Shown: positions 16,808 through 25,029, numbered from the stretch's first letter. The stretch: DNA of 64,000 nucleotides from Costertonia aggregata (GCF_013402795.1 NZ_CP058595.1:3512001-3576000); one strand, 5' to 3'. A program made the numbers and translations. The notes: generated from the sequence alone by a model not told the origin.

Positions 16808-18343
16808 ATGCTAACAAAAGTTTACGGCAGTGCTGTTTTTGGGGTAGAGGCCACGACTATTACCATAGAAGTCAATATTGATAAGGGAATAGGTTACCAT
16901 CTTGTGGGACTGCCCGATAATGCCATAAAAGAAAGTAATTATCGAATAGCCGCTGCCCTTCAAAACAATGGCTACAAAATACCGGGCAAAAAACTTACCA
17001 TAAATATGGCACCGGCCGATTTACGAAAAGAAGGATCCGCCTATGACCTGACTTTGGCTTTGGGCATATTGTCCGCTTCTGGGCAAATAGCATCCGAAAA
17101 TATCGACAACTACATCATAATGGGCGAGCTTTCACTGGATGGAAGCCTGCAGCCCATAAAGGGAGCTCTCCCTATCGCCATAAAGGCCAAAGAAGAGGGT
17201 TTTAAAGGATTTATTTTGCCTGCTGAAAATGCAAAGGAAGCAGCTATCGTAAACGGATTGGAAGTCTACGGAATCGAAAATATAAGACAGATAATCGATT
17301 TTTTTGATGAGAAAACACCCTTAGAAAGAACAATTGTTGACATTAAAGCCGAATTTCAAAAGAATCTTGATTTTCCTGAATTTGATTTTTCCGATGTAAA
17401 AGGTCAGGAAAGTATTAAACGATGTATGGAAATCGCCGCTGCTGGCGGCCATAATATCATTTTAATTGGTCCGCCGGGAGCGGGCAAGACCATGCTGGCT
17501 AAACGTTTGCCTTCTATTTTACCGCCAATGACCTTGAACGAAGCCTTGGAGGCTACCAAGATACATAGTGTGGTTGGTAAAACAGAAAACATAGGGTTAA
17601 TGAGCCAGCGCCCGTTCCGTAGTCCGCATCACACAATTTCGAGTGCAGCACTTGTAGGTGGTGGTAGCTATCCGCAACCGGGAGAAATTTCGTTATCACA
17701 CAACGGGGTGTTGTTTTTGGATGAATTGCCAGAATTTGAGAGGCGTGTGTTAGAGGTCATGCGGCAACCTATGGAAGATAGGGAGGTCACCATTGCAAGA
17801 GCCAGATTTGCCGTTACCTATCCTAGCAGTTTTATGCTCGTAGCTAGTATGAATCCCAGTCCTGGTGGTTACTTTAATGATCCAGATGCTCCGGTAACTT
17901 CATCTCCGGCCGAGATGCAACGTTATCTGGGAAAAATATCCGGTCCCTTATTGGATAGGATCGACATTCACATTGAAGTGACCCCGGTACCATTTGACAA
18001 ACTTTCTGAAGAACGTAAGGGCGAGAGTAGTGTTGCTATAAGAAAAAGGGTAACCGCTGCTCGTGAGCTACAGAGTGAACGCTTTAAGGATATGGAAAAA
18101 GTGCATTATAATGCACAAATGAACACAAAGCAGATAAGGGAATTCTGCAAATTGGACGATGCTTCAAAAAATCTTTTAAAAAGTGCTATGGAGCGATTAA
18201 ACCTTTCGGCCCGTGCCTATGACCGTATCCTAAAGGTCGCCCGTACCATTGCCGATTTGGAAAATACAGAAGAACTTAACGGCAATCATATCAGCGAAGC
18301 CATTCAATATCGCAGTTTGGATAGGGAAGGTTGGTTGGGGTAA
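16808..18343 (+). CDS. comM: YifB/ComM family Mg-chelatase-like AAA+ ATPase
   Basis: ComM is a hexameric AAA+ helicase that promotes branch migration during natural transformation. The N-terminal Lon-protease-like fold (VYGSAVFGVEATTITIEVNI, GLPDNAIKESNYRI, INMAPADLRKEGSAYDL) is followed by the AAA+ module with Walker A GPPGAGKTMLAKRLPSILPP (about residues 220-239), a Walker B region LFLDELPEF, and the family C-terminal helices (LSARAYDRILKVARTIADLE). At 511 residues it is full length. No competence genes lie adjacent. About 155 bp without a gene follow. Confidence 0.95.
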   Translation: MLTKVYGSAVFGVEATTITIEVNIDKGIGYHLVGLPDNAIKESNYRIAAALQNNGYKIPGKKLTINMAPADLRKEGSAYDLTLALGILSASGQIASENIDNYIIMGELSLDGSLQPIKGALPIAIKAKEEGFKGFILPAENAKEAAIVNGLEVYGIENIRQIIDFFDEKTPLERTIVDIKAEFQKNLDFPEFDFSDVKGQESIKRCMEIAAAGGHNIILIGPPGAGKTMLAKRLPSILPPMTLNEALEATKIHSVVGKTENIGLMSQRPFRSPHHTISSAALVGGGSYPQPGEISLSHNGVLFLDELPEFERRVLEVMRQPMEDREVTIARARFAVTYPSSFMLVASMNPSPGGYFNDPDAPVTSSPAEMQRYLGKISGPLLDRIDIHIEVTPVPFDKLSEERKGESSVAIRKRVTAARELQSERFKDMEKVHYNAQMNTKQIREFCKLDDASKNLLKSAMERLNLSARAYDRILKVARTIADLENTEELNGNHISEAIQYRSLDREGWLG

Positions 18344-18498
18344 ACTGCGTTAAAAACCTTTTATTTCTAACTCTTTTTTAGAATTTTTTTTAATTGAATT
18401 TTTTATCATTATTTTTCATGATGAAATTTAATCGTTTTACTAAACTATAATTTGTATGATTCATATTTTCTATCATTATGTTTAATTTTAAGATTAAA

Positions 18499-19317
18499 TT
18501 AGTTAACTTGATTCTGTTTATCACGATTTAGCTTTTTTATATTGCTGATAAAATCGGGTATTGAAAACAAAAAACTAATTATAGTTATTACCACTATAAC
18601 CCACGCAAATACCTGAACTATTGATTCTTTCCTTTCATACCAAGTCATAACCTTTATAGGCAATTCAACTTTATCGTTTTTCCAGTTTTCTCCATTAAAA
18701 TAAGTTAAAATGAAAGTTAAATAATAATCACCTGGAGTCAATTCATTTTTTGCTTTCAAAATCCATTTATATGGCGGTTGAATCTCTTTATTATTAGATA
18801 TAGAGTTTTGTTCAAAAACAATACTAGGAGCTTTTTTTTCTGGATTTAAAAATTCTGCGTCATTGAAAAGAGTATGTTCATTGTCTTGTTCATCAACAAG
18901 TGTTGATATTAAAACTCCTGTTGTACCATTATTAGAAAAAGGATTTGAATTATTTCCAAAAGTAGACTTGACTTCTGAACTATCTTCATCAAAAATACTG
19001 GCTGAAGCTATAGCTAATACTTTTGAGGTTTCAGGATCTATGCGGCCGTAACCCGTTATATAATGATTGATAATGATTACATCTCCTGGAGAAATAGTAG
19101 TATTATTAGCATTTAGTATTTGACTGTAAATTCCCGGTTTATTGCTATTTTTTCCATTTTGTATTATTTCAGGGTATGGGATTTTGCTATAATCTTTATC
19201 TAAAGTTTGGCTATATGTATTCAAACTAAAGCAAATTATAGGCAAAAAAAGTATTTTGTGTTGAAAGGAATTGAAACCTGTTGAAAATCTAAATACCTTA
19301 GTCCATTGCAATCCCAT
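18499..19317 (-). CDS. Exported single-pass membrane protein of unknown function
   Basis: I do not recognise this 272-residue protein. An N-terminal hydrophobic stretch ending SLNTYSQ (about residues 22-38) looks like a signal peptide after a long leader. A beta-rich extracytoplasmic region follows, containing DVIIINHYITGYGRID, PPYKWILKAKNELTPGDYYL and LTYFNGENWKNDKVELPIKV. A single membrane helix near the C-terminus (VQVFAWVIVVITIISFLF) is followed by a short basic tail. The region is AT-rich compared with comM. It is probably a surface or periplasmic domain anchored to the inner membrane. Confidence 0.6.
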   Translation of the reverse strand: MGLQWTKVFRFSTGFNSFQHKILFLPIICFSLNTYSQTLDKDYSKIPYPEIIQNGKNSNKPGIYSQILNANNTTISPGDVIIINHYITGYGRIDPETSKVLAIASASIFDEDSSEVKSTFGNNSNPFSNNGTTGVLISTLVDEQDNEHTLFNDAEFLNPEKKAPSIVFEQNSISNNKEIQPPYKWILKAKNELTPGDYYLTFILTYFNGENWKNDKVELPIKVMTWYERKESIVQVFAWVIVVITIISFLFSIPDFISNIKKLNRDKQNQVN

Positions 19318-19411
19318 TTAATGATTTTTATAATTGAAATAGTAAATTACATTGAATTCTATAGAATACCGTGAAAATATTATGTATACTTAAACAATTT
19401 GTTGCATTCAT

Positions 19412-19705
19412 TCAACTATAAACCGTATTGCTTAGAAGTATGGCCAACGTCAACAAAACCATACCAAAATTGACCAACATCGCAAAGGTTCTTTTTTCGT
19501 TTGCGGGCTCCTCAAAACCTTTGACAACAGCAATAGAGCCAATAATACCCAGTACGCCAGAAGTCAAAATGGGCAGGCCAAATAATATTCTGGATAGTCT
19601 GGGGTCGTTATTTAGTATAACGGTCGCTATGGCAAATGCCAATAGATACAAAATCCAAATACTTATCTTATACGAGGTTTCGGTATGATTTTTTGTAATG
19701 CTCAT
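19412..19705 (-). CDS. Small three-helix membrane protein of unknown function
   Basis: This 97-residue protein has three hydrophobic segments (ISIWILYLLAFAIATVIL, LPILTSGVLGIIGSIAVV, FAMLVNFGMVLLTLAILL) separated by short charged loops. It has no catalytic motif. It lies 34 bp upstream of the 97-to-147-residue gene order's next member on the same strand and may be co-transcribed from the 20183 gene. I do not recognise the family. Confidence 0.6.
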   Translation of the reverse strand: MSITKNHTETSYKISIWILYLLAFAIATVILNNDPRLSRILFGLPILTSGVLGIIGSIAVVKGFEEPANEKRTFAMLVNFGMVLLTLAILLSNTVYS

Positions 19706-19739
19706 GGTTTTGGGGAATTAAAATGTATTACAAATTGCT

Positions 19740-20183
19740 TTATATGGCCTTTATGTTGGCTTTGAGCCCTTCCATGATTCCGATAATGTTCCGTACGGTC
19801 TCGTTCAAGTAATACCGTACTACAATATGTGGAATGCGTATGGTGGTAAAACCATTTTTAAAGGAATGCATAGCCTCCTCTAGATTGTTGATGGCTTGCT
19901 CCTCGGTAAGTTTATCGTATTCGGAGTCGATTTCGATATTGAGCTTTACTCTGGATATGGCGATATCGATTGATTTTTTTCCGTTCCACCATTCCAGCAT
20001 GGCATTTACGCCCGCTTCTTTAAGTCCATAATACAACTGTATGGCTTCTAGTGGGGTATCGTTCTTTTTTATCAATTCTTGCATACGCTTGTGATGTTTC
20101 ACACAAAGCTCTACACCTAGACTATCCATCGCATTTTTATGGTCAACATAGCCTAATTCCTTTTTACATTCTAAACACGTCAT
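19740..20183 (-). CDS. Zinc-ribbon protein with a possible PD-(D/E)XK nuclease-like domain
   Basis: This is a 147-residue protein. Residues 3-30 carry CLECKK and CVKHHKR, a CxxC/CxxH arrangement that looks like a small zinc-binding site. The C-terminal part, SIDIAISRVKLNIEIDSEYD followed by a helix and then GFTTIRIPHIVV, has the spacing of Asp, then Glu-x-Asp, then a Gln/Asn helix seen in DUF559/Vsr-like endonucleases of the PD-(D/E)XK fold. That is my inference from pattern only. The usual Gly-x-x-His after the ExD is missing, so activity is uncertain. It is divergent from the NRAMP-pxp operon. Confidence 0.55.
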   Translation of the reverse strand: MTCLECKKELGYVDHKNAMDSLGVELCVKHHKRMQELIKKNDTPLEAIQLYYGLKEAGVNAMLEWWNGKKSIDIAISRVKLNIEIDSEYDKLTEEQAINNLEEAMHSFKNGFTTIRIPHIVVRYYLNETVRNIIGIMEGLKANIKAI

Positions 20184-20265
20184 TAAGTAGGTTAATTTTG
20201 ATTTGGGATAATAATAACCTTCACTTTTTTGGAATAGTATATAATCTCGATGTATGACATACCAC

Positions 20266-20297
20266 TTTTAGACGAACTGCATTTTTTTAGACGAACT
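20266..20297. promoter_or_regulatory. Two 13-bp direct repeats, possible operator
   Basis: TTTTAGACGAACT occurs at 20266-20278 and again at 20285-20297, a period of 19 bp, in the 215-bp divergent region between the zinc-ribbon gene and the NRAMP-pxp operon. On the other strand each reads AGTTCGTCTAAAA. Tandem GTT-centred boxes about two helical turns apart are the style of site bound by LytTR-type regulators. That assignment is an inference. Confidence 0.4.
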
Positions 20298-20398
20298 ACC
20301 GTTTTTATGTTAAAATTTGGATCGAAAAATCAGAAAAGGTTTCTCTTGTTTCCAATGAAACATGTTTATATTTATCCCATATCGTTGTTTTATACATT

Positions 20399-21592
20399 AT
20401 GTTCAAAAAAATAGGTCCGGGAGTATTAATTGCAGCAGCTTTCATTGGTCCCGGTACTGTTACAGCTTGTACTTTGGCCGGGGTAGGGTTCGGATATTCA
20501 TTGCTTTGGGCCATGTTGCTGTCCATCATAGCGACCATCGTCTTACAGGAAATGTCGGCACGGTTAGGTATAATTACCCAAAGGGGATTGGCCGATGTCA
20601 TCAGACAAGAATTGCACACACCGTGGATAAGGAAAACGGTTATCGGGATTATTTTATCGGCTATCGTGATCGGCAATGCAGCTTATGAAGCAGGCAATAT
20701 AGGTGGCGGCACTTTGGGGTTGGAAGCAATCTTCGGAGCGCAGTATTCGGCTTTTTATCCTTTTGGTATTGGAGTGCTCGCATTTCTGCTTCTTTTTGTT
20801 GGTAACTATAAGGCCTTGGAAAAAATATTTGTGCTTTTGGTACTTGTCATGAGCGTATCGTTTGTTTGTACGGCAATCATCACAAAACCAAATCTGAGCG
20901 AAATATTCAATGGGCTGTTGGTACCAACAATGCCCAAAGAGAGTATATTGACCATTATTGCTTTGGTTGGTACCACGGTAGTACCCTATAATTTGTTTTT
21001 ACATGCTTCATTGGTAAGTGAAAAATGGAAAAATAAAAGTGATTTAAAACCAGCTAAAAGAGATACGTTCGTTTCTATAATCTTGGGTGGTTTCGTTTCT
21101 ATGTGTATCATCATAGCGGCTGCGGCGATAACCAATACGGAAATAGAAAATGTTATGGGTTTGGCGAAGGGGCTGGAGCCTTTGTATGGTTCTGCTGCCA
21201 AATATTTTATGGGACTGGGGTTGTTTGCGGCCGGTATAACTTCTGCGATAACCGCTCCTTTGGCAGCTGCCTACGTGGCCAATAGCTGTTTTGGATGGAA
21301 CGCAAGCTTAAGGGACAATAAATTTAGATTCGTCTGGATGTTCATACTTGTACTTGGGGTTTTCTTCTCCTCCTTTGGTATTAAACCGATCGAAATCATA
21401 AAGTTTGCACAAGTGGCCAACGGTATTCTACTTCCCATTATTGCTATTTTTTTAGTTTGGGTGGTCAACAGAAAATCCGTTATGGGAGCATACAGCAATA
21501 CTAAGCTGCAAAATGCAATCGGTATCGGTATAATTTTACTTTCCGTGGTGTTGGGGTCTAAAAGTGTTTTGAAAGTATTTGGTCTTTTTTAA
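20399..21592 (+). CDS. NRAMP-family transporter linked to 5-oxoprolinase, divergent substrate site
   Basis: This 397-residue protein has about 11 membrane helices and the LeuT-type fold of the NRAMP/SLC11 family. The two unwound substrate-binding helices are recognisable but altered. Helix 1 reads FIGPGTVTA where Mn/Fe transporters have DPGN. Helix 6 reads VVPYNLFLHAS where they have MPHNLYLHS. The Asp, Asn and Met that bind the metal are therefore Gly, Thr and Val. The gene is the first of an operon with pxpA, pxpB and pxpC (0-bp gap to pxpA). In Bacillus the NRAMP-like ycsG sits in the equivalent ycsF-kipI-kipA cluster. I infer a non-canonical substrate, possibly connected with 5-oxoproline. 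Confidence 0.85.
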   Translation: MFKKIGPGVLIAAAFIGPGTVTACTLAGVGFGYSLLWAMLLSIIATIVLQEMSARLGIITQRGLADVIRQELHTPWIRKTVIGIILSAIVIGNAAYEAGNIGGGTLGLEAIFGAQYSAFYPFGIGVLAFLLLFVGNYKALEKIFVLLVLVMSVSFVCTAIITKPNLSEIFNGLLVPTMPKESILTIIALVGTTVVPYNLFLHASLVSEKWKNKSDLKPAKRDTFVSIILGGFVSMCIIIAAAAITNTEIENVMGLAKGLEPLYGSAAKYFMGLGLFAAGITSAITAPLAAAYVANSCFGWNASLRDNKFRFVWMFILVLGVFFSSFGIKPIEIIKFAQVANGILLPIIAIFLVWVVNRKSVMGAYSNTKLQNAIGIGIILLSVVLGSKSVLKVFGLF

Positions 21593-22336
21593 ATGGAAAA
21601 AAGGTTTATTGATATTAATTGCGATGTGGGGGAGGGAGTTGGCAACGAAGCCGAGCTTTTTCCCTTGATATCTTCTTGCAATATTGCTTGCGGAGGCCAT
21701 TCGGGTGATTTGGCTTCTATGACGGCTGTTGTCAGGTTGGCGAAAAAGCATAGGGTTAAGATAGGTGCGCACCCTTCATATCCCGATATAAAAAATTTTG
21801 GTAGGCTTTCCATAAAAATGGATACAAGAGAACTCTCGGATAGTATTAAATCACAGGTAGAGACTTTGGCATTCATAGCTAAAAAAGAAAAAATCGACGT
21901 ACACCATATCAAACCCCACGGTGCTTTGTATAACGATATTGCCAAAGATGAAAACCTCGCTTCTGTTTTTTTGGAAGCGGTAACAAGGTGTAAGAATCAA
22001 CTTTTTATTTATGTTCCACCCAAGTCGATAATAGAAAAATTGGCATTGAAGAAAGGGTTTAAGATAAAACGGGAAGCGTTTGGGGATAGAAATTATACTG
22101 CCGACTTGCGTTTGGTTTCCAGAAAAGAGGCAAATGCATTGATTTTAAATCCTGAATCTGTATGTAAACATCTAATCCGCATGGTTAAGGAACAATACGT
22201 AAATACCATATCAGGGGAGCGCATAAAAATAAAGGCCGATACCTATTGTATTCATGGTGACACCCCTAATGCTTTGCAAATATTGACGTATCTTTCTAAA
22301 GAATTGCATAATCATAAAATTTATATCTCGAAGTGA
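21593..22336 (+). CDS. pxpA: 5-oxoprolinase subunit A
   Basis: PxpA (LamB/YcsF family) works with PxpB and PxpC in ATP-dependent ring opening of 5-oxoproline to glutamate. The N-terminal signature IDINCDVGEGVGNEAELFPL is followed by SCNIACGGHSGD and RVKIGAHPSYPD, then HHIKPHGALYND. All are conserved in the family. Length (247) is normal. It starts immediately after the stop of the NRAMP-like gene, and its own stop overlaps the GTG of pxpB (GTGA), so the four genes form one translationally coupled operon. It is cytosolic. Confidence 0.95.
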   Translation: MEKRFIDINCDVGEGVGNEAELFPLISSCNIACGGHSGDLASMTAVVRLAKKHRVKIGAHPSYPDIKNFGRLSIKMDTRELSDSIKSQVETLAFIAKKEKIDVHHIKPHGALYNDIAKDENLASVFLEAVTRCKNQLFIYVPPKSIIEKLALKKGFKIKREAFGDRNYTADLRLVSRKEANALILNPESVCKHLIRMVKEQYVNTISGERIKIKADTYCIHGDTPNALQILTYLSKELHNHKIYISK

Positions 22337-23070
22337 ATCTCCCATCCATAACCATTAAACCTTTTGGTATACACGCTATTTTGATGGAATGGCCCAATGA
22401 GGTCAGTGAAAGCATATTGGACAATATTCTTCTGTTTGAGAAGTACTTAAAACATAAGTGCTTGGAAAGTAAAGACTGGGAAACCGTCCCAGCATATAAT
22501 TCCCTACTACTTACCAACCGACACCTGGTCATTCAACATGATGTTTTTGGTAATAAGCTCCAAGATTGGTATGCGGACAGTAAAGAGATAAAACCCAGTA
22601 AAAGATATCTTTGGCGCTTGCCAGTTTCCTACGATGCCGAATTTGGAATTGATATGAAGGAAGTTTCCGAAAAACTGGGCAAGACCCCGGAAGAAATTAT
22701 AGAACTTCATACAAGCCACGTATACACGCTCTACGGTATTGGTTTTTTACCTGGTTTTATGTATTTGGGCGGATTGCCCAAAGCATTGGAATTACCAAGA
22801 AAGCCATCCCCAAGGCTAAAAGTACGGCAAGGTGCGGTTGGTCTGGCGGGAAAACAAACAGGAATATATCCCCAGGAGTCTCCTGGTGGTTGGAATATTA
22901 TAGGAAATTGTTCGGTACCCATGTTCGATGTTACCAAAGAACAGCCCTGTTTTGTTAGCGTTGGGGATAAAATTCAGTTTTATCAAATTTCGCGGGCCGA
23001 ATACGATTTGCATAAGATTGAGGCCGAAGTAGGTATATACCAACCTGAAAAAATTGAGATGGATGCTTAA
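22333..23070 (+). CDS. pxpB: 5-oxoprolinase subunit B (KipI family)
   Basis: PxpB is the carboxyltransferase-like subunit 1 of prokaryotic 5-oxoprolinase. In Bacillus subtilis the homologue KipI inhibits the sporulation kinase KinA. Flavobacteria lack that phosphorelay, so the metabolic role applies. The cyclophilin-like C-terminal half has the family blocks VYTLYGIGFLPGFMYLGGLP, VRQGAVGLAGKQTGIYPQES and PGGWNIIGNCSVPMFD. The start is GTG, overlapping the pxpA stop by 4 bp. Length (245) is typical. Confidence 0.94.
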   Translation: MNLPSITIKPFGIHAILMEWPNEVSESILDNILLFEKYLKHKCLESKDWETVPAYNSLLLTNRHLVIQHDVFGNKLQDWYADSKEIKPSKRYLWRLPVSYDAEFGIDMKEVSEKLGKTPEEIIELHTSHVYTLYGIGFLPGFMYLGGLPKALELPRKPSPRLKVRQGAVGLAGKQTGIYPQESPGGWNIIGNCSVPMFDVTKEQPCFVSVGDKIQFYQISRAEYDLHKIEAEVGIYQPEKIEMDA

Positions 23071-23902
23071 GGTATTAAAATCAGGTTTTTACACAACGGT
23101 TCAAGATACGGGGAGGTTTCTTAATAGAAATAAAGGTGTGCCGGTTTCTGGTGCCATGGATGAAATTTCTGTTTTTAAGGCCAATACCTTATTGGAAAAT
23201 GGAGTAAACGATGCTGTTTTGGAAATTACCATGACCGGCCCTACCTTGCTTTTTGAAGAGGAAACCTACATAGTTTTGGCCGGAGCCGAAATGTCGGCTA
23301 CGCTGAATAATCTTCCTATCCAAAATTATAAGGTGTACCAAATTGATGTCGGGGATATTTTGTCCTACGGCAAACTTGAAAAAGGATTTCGTGCGTATTT
23401 GGCCATAAAAGGAGGTTTTAAGACAGGGACTGTGCTGGGCAGCTTATCTTATTTTAAGCCCATATCAAAAGAAAACAGGATAAAAGATGGGGACCTCATA
23501 CCTTTTGAAAGCAACAAAATTTTTGAACCCAAGATTTCAGAAATAAAGGTTGATTGTTTTTTGGATGATACTATTTTGGAAGTGTATAAAGCTCCTGAAT
23601 TCGCTTTTTTGAATGATAAGCAACTTGAGATGTTATTTGCAAAGAATTTTACCGTGGCCAAGGAAAACAATAGAATGGCCTATCAAATGGAAGAAACCCT
23701 GCCTGAACATAAAATTGGTATACTCACATCGGCTACTTTGCCGGGCACGGTTCAATTGACCCCTTCCGGTAAGATTATTGTTTTGATGAAAGACGGTCAA
23801 ACCACTGGGGGTTATCCCAGAATACTTCAGTTATCGGATAAGGCCATAGCTATTTTGGCGCAGAAGCGTGAGGGGAATATGGTTTCCTTTAAACTGATTT
23901 AG
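23063..23902 (+). CDS. pxpC: 5-oxoprolinase subunit C (KipA family)
   Basis: PxpC is the biotin-dependent-carboxyltransferase-like subunit 2 of 5-oxoprolinase. The start MLKVLKSGFYTTVQDTGR is the conserved beginning of the family, so the ATG at 23063 is preferred over a TTG nine bases upstream. Further blocks are NKGVPVSGAMDEIS, LEITMTGPTL, YLAIKGGFKT and the C-terminal MKDGQTTGGYPRILQL. It overlaps the end of pxpB by 8 bp. Its stop overlaps that of the convergent nitroreductase by 4 bp, with no room for a terminator between the genes. Confidence 0.94.
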   Translation: MLKVLKSGFYTTVQDTGRFLNRNKGVPVSGAMDEISVFKANTLLENGVNDAVLEITMTGPTLLFEEETYIVLAGAEMSATLNNLPIQNYKVYQIDVGDILSYGKLEKGFRAYLAIKGGFKTGTVLGSLSYFKPISKENRIKDGDLIPFESNKIFEPKISEIKVDCFLDDTILEVYKAPEFAFLNDKQLEMLFAKNFTVAKENNRMAYQMEETLPEHKIGILTSATLPGTVQLTPSGKIIVLMKDGQTTGGYPRILQLSDKAIAILAQKREGNMVSFKLI

Positions 23903-24627
23903 ATTTTTCGATACACTTTGTCAAACGGGACTCTAAAACGAGGGCCATATATCCCGTTTTCATCCCGTACTCCACAACCAATGACCATATTTATTTCAGC
24001 TCCCCAGGGCAAACTTAAAATATTCTTTACCTTTCCGGTATCACTGCCTTCCATAGGGCACGTATCGTACCCGATGGCCGCCATGCTTATCATAAAATTC
24101 CCTGCGGCCAAACCGGCACTTTTGTGGGCAACTATTCGCATATCCGAGTTTCGTACCTGTTTATACATGGGCTTGAACAAACCTATGATCAGAAATATGA
24201 GATATTTAATAAAACCGAATACCCCAAAGAAATCGGTATAAATAGAGGGTATCAGTTTTTTATAATAGTTCAATGCGAACCTTTCTCTTTTTGTATATGC
24301 TTTCTCGTCCTTATGGCCATAACTTTCTTTTAGAAAACCAATATTGGCTTTTGCCCTTTTCCTCCATAAATCCTTTCGTACAACCACCACGACCAATTGT
24401 TTAGCTGTTTTTGCAGCATTTTGCCCTAAACAGGCCCACGCCATTTTCTTTAAAACGACCGGGTCTTCGATGTGATAAAATTCCCAAAGTTGCAGGTTGC
24501 TACTGGTAGGGGCCAATACGGCATTTTCAATACATCGTTTTACCTTCTTTGCGTCTAATTCAATGTTTTTGTCAAATATGCGTATCGACCTTCTATAAGC
24601 AATTGCATCGGTCACTGTTTTCTCCAT
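23899..24627 (-). CDS. Nitroreductase family protein
   Basis: This 242-residue FMN-dependent oxidoreductase belongs to the nitroreductase superfamily. The FMN-binding start AIAYRRSIRIF and the NAVLAPTSSNLQLWEFY block are present. GLAAGNFMISMAAIGYDTCPMEG and the glycine-containing VIGCGVRD correspond to the second FMN contact. A central insert with a hydrophobic stretch (IKYLIFLIIGLFKPMY) is longer than usual for the family. The substrate is unknown. It is convergent with pxpC. The start codon faces the ilv leader region about 90 bp away. Confidence 0.85.
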   Translation of the reverse strand: MEKTVTDAIAYRRSIRIFDKNIELDAKKVKRCIENAVLAPTSSNLQLWEFYHIEDPVVLKKMAWACLGQNAAKTAKQLVVVVVRKDLWRKRAKANIGFLKESYGHKDEKAYTKRERFALNYYKKLIPSIYTDFFGVFGFIKYLIFLIIGLFKPMYKQVRNSDMRIVAHKSAGLAAGNFMISMAAIGYDTCPMEGSDTGKVKNILSLPWGAEINMVIGCGVRDENGIYGPRFRVPFDKVYRKI

Positions 24628-24685
24628 GTGCTGTGTATAATTCGTATTTTGATGTTTTGCGAAAGTAAATATTATCTACGCAACT

Positions 24686-24716
24686 TTTGTCCCGCAAATT
24701 ATTTTGTTTACTATTG
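24686..24716 (+). promoter_or_regulatory. Candidate Bacteroidota-type promoter of the ilv operon
   Basis: TTTG (24686-24689), 19 bp, then TACTATTG (24709-24716) fits the TTTG-N19-TAnnTTTG consensus with one mismatch in the downstream box. Transcription would begin within a few bases of the leader-peptide GTG at 24721, giving a nearly leaderless leader ORF. Confidence 0.4.
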
Positions 24717-24720
24717 CTAT

Positions 24721-24777
24721 GTGAAAGCAAATAAAACTACAATCAATCTGGTCATTATCCTTCTTAAACGGGAATGA
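24721..24777 (+). CDS. Branched-chain-amino-acid leader peptide (attenuator)
   Basis: This is an 18-codon ORF: GTG AAA GCA AAT AAA ACT ACA then ATC AAT CTG GTC ATT ATC CTT CTT, then AAA CGG GAA TGA. Seven of the eight codons from 24742 to 24765 specify Ile, Leu or Val, exactly the products of the operon downstream. The stop at 24775-24777 overlaps the beginning of a 13-nt arm that can pair with the terminator's 5' arm. This is the arrangement needed for ribosome-stalling attenuation. The GTG start is inferred; no ATG is available in frame. Confidence 0.7.
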   Translation: MKANKTTINLVIILLKRE

Positions 24778-24835
24778 TAAAGATTTTTGATTGATTTAAA
24801 AACCTGTATCAGACTCGTTGGATACAGGTTTTTTT
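24776..24835 (+). terminator. ilv attenuator: antiterminator arm plus intrinsic terminator
   Basis: The terminator stem is AAAAACCTGTATC (24798-24810) with GATACAGGTTTTT (24821-24833), a 10-nt loop and a T-run. The segment GATAAAGATTTTT (24776-24788) matches the terminator 3' arm at 11 of 13 positions, so it can pair with the 5' arm instead. It lies just after the leader-peptide control codons, where a ribosome stopped at the TGA would cover it. Confidence 0.75.
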
Positions 24836-25029
24836 ATAGAACAAAGATAAATTTTGATATATCGATATGTGTTGAATGTGATAAAAATAAATGGATATTG
24901 ATTTGATAATCAATTGTTTAAATAGATTTTTATGTAATTGAATTTGAACTCGGGGCATATGTTAAAATTATGGCACTATTTAAACTTTTATCTTTGAATG
25001 TAAACGATATAAAATCGATTTAAGCATAC
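24836..25029 (+). other. ilvD 5' leader downstream of the attenuator, no gene seen
   Basis: This is an AT-rich stretch of about 190 bases between the attenuator terminator and the ilvD start. I see no ORF and no riboswitch or T-box signature. It would form a long 5' UTR of the read-through transcript or may hold a second, internal promoter. Confidence 0.5.

Noticed and set aside
24836-25029. T-box or amino-acid riboswitch upstream of ilvD
   Set aside because: No T-box sequence or specifier stem is visible; the leader-peptide attenuator upstream already explains the regulation.
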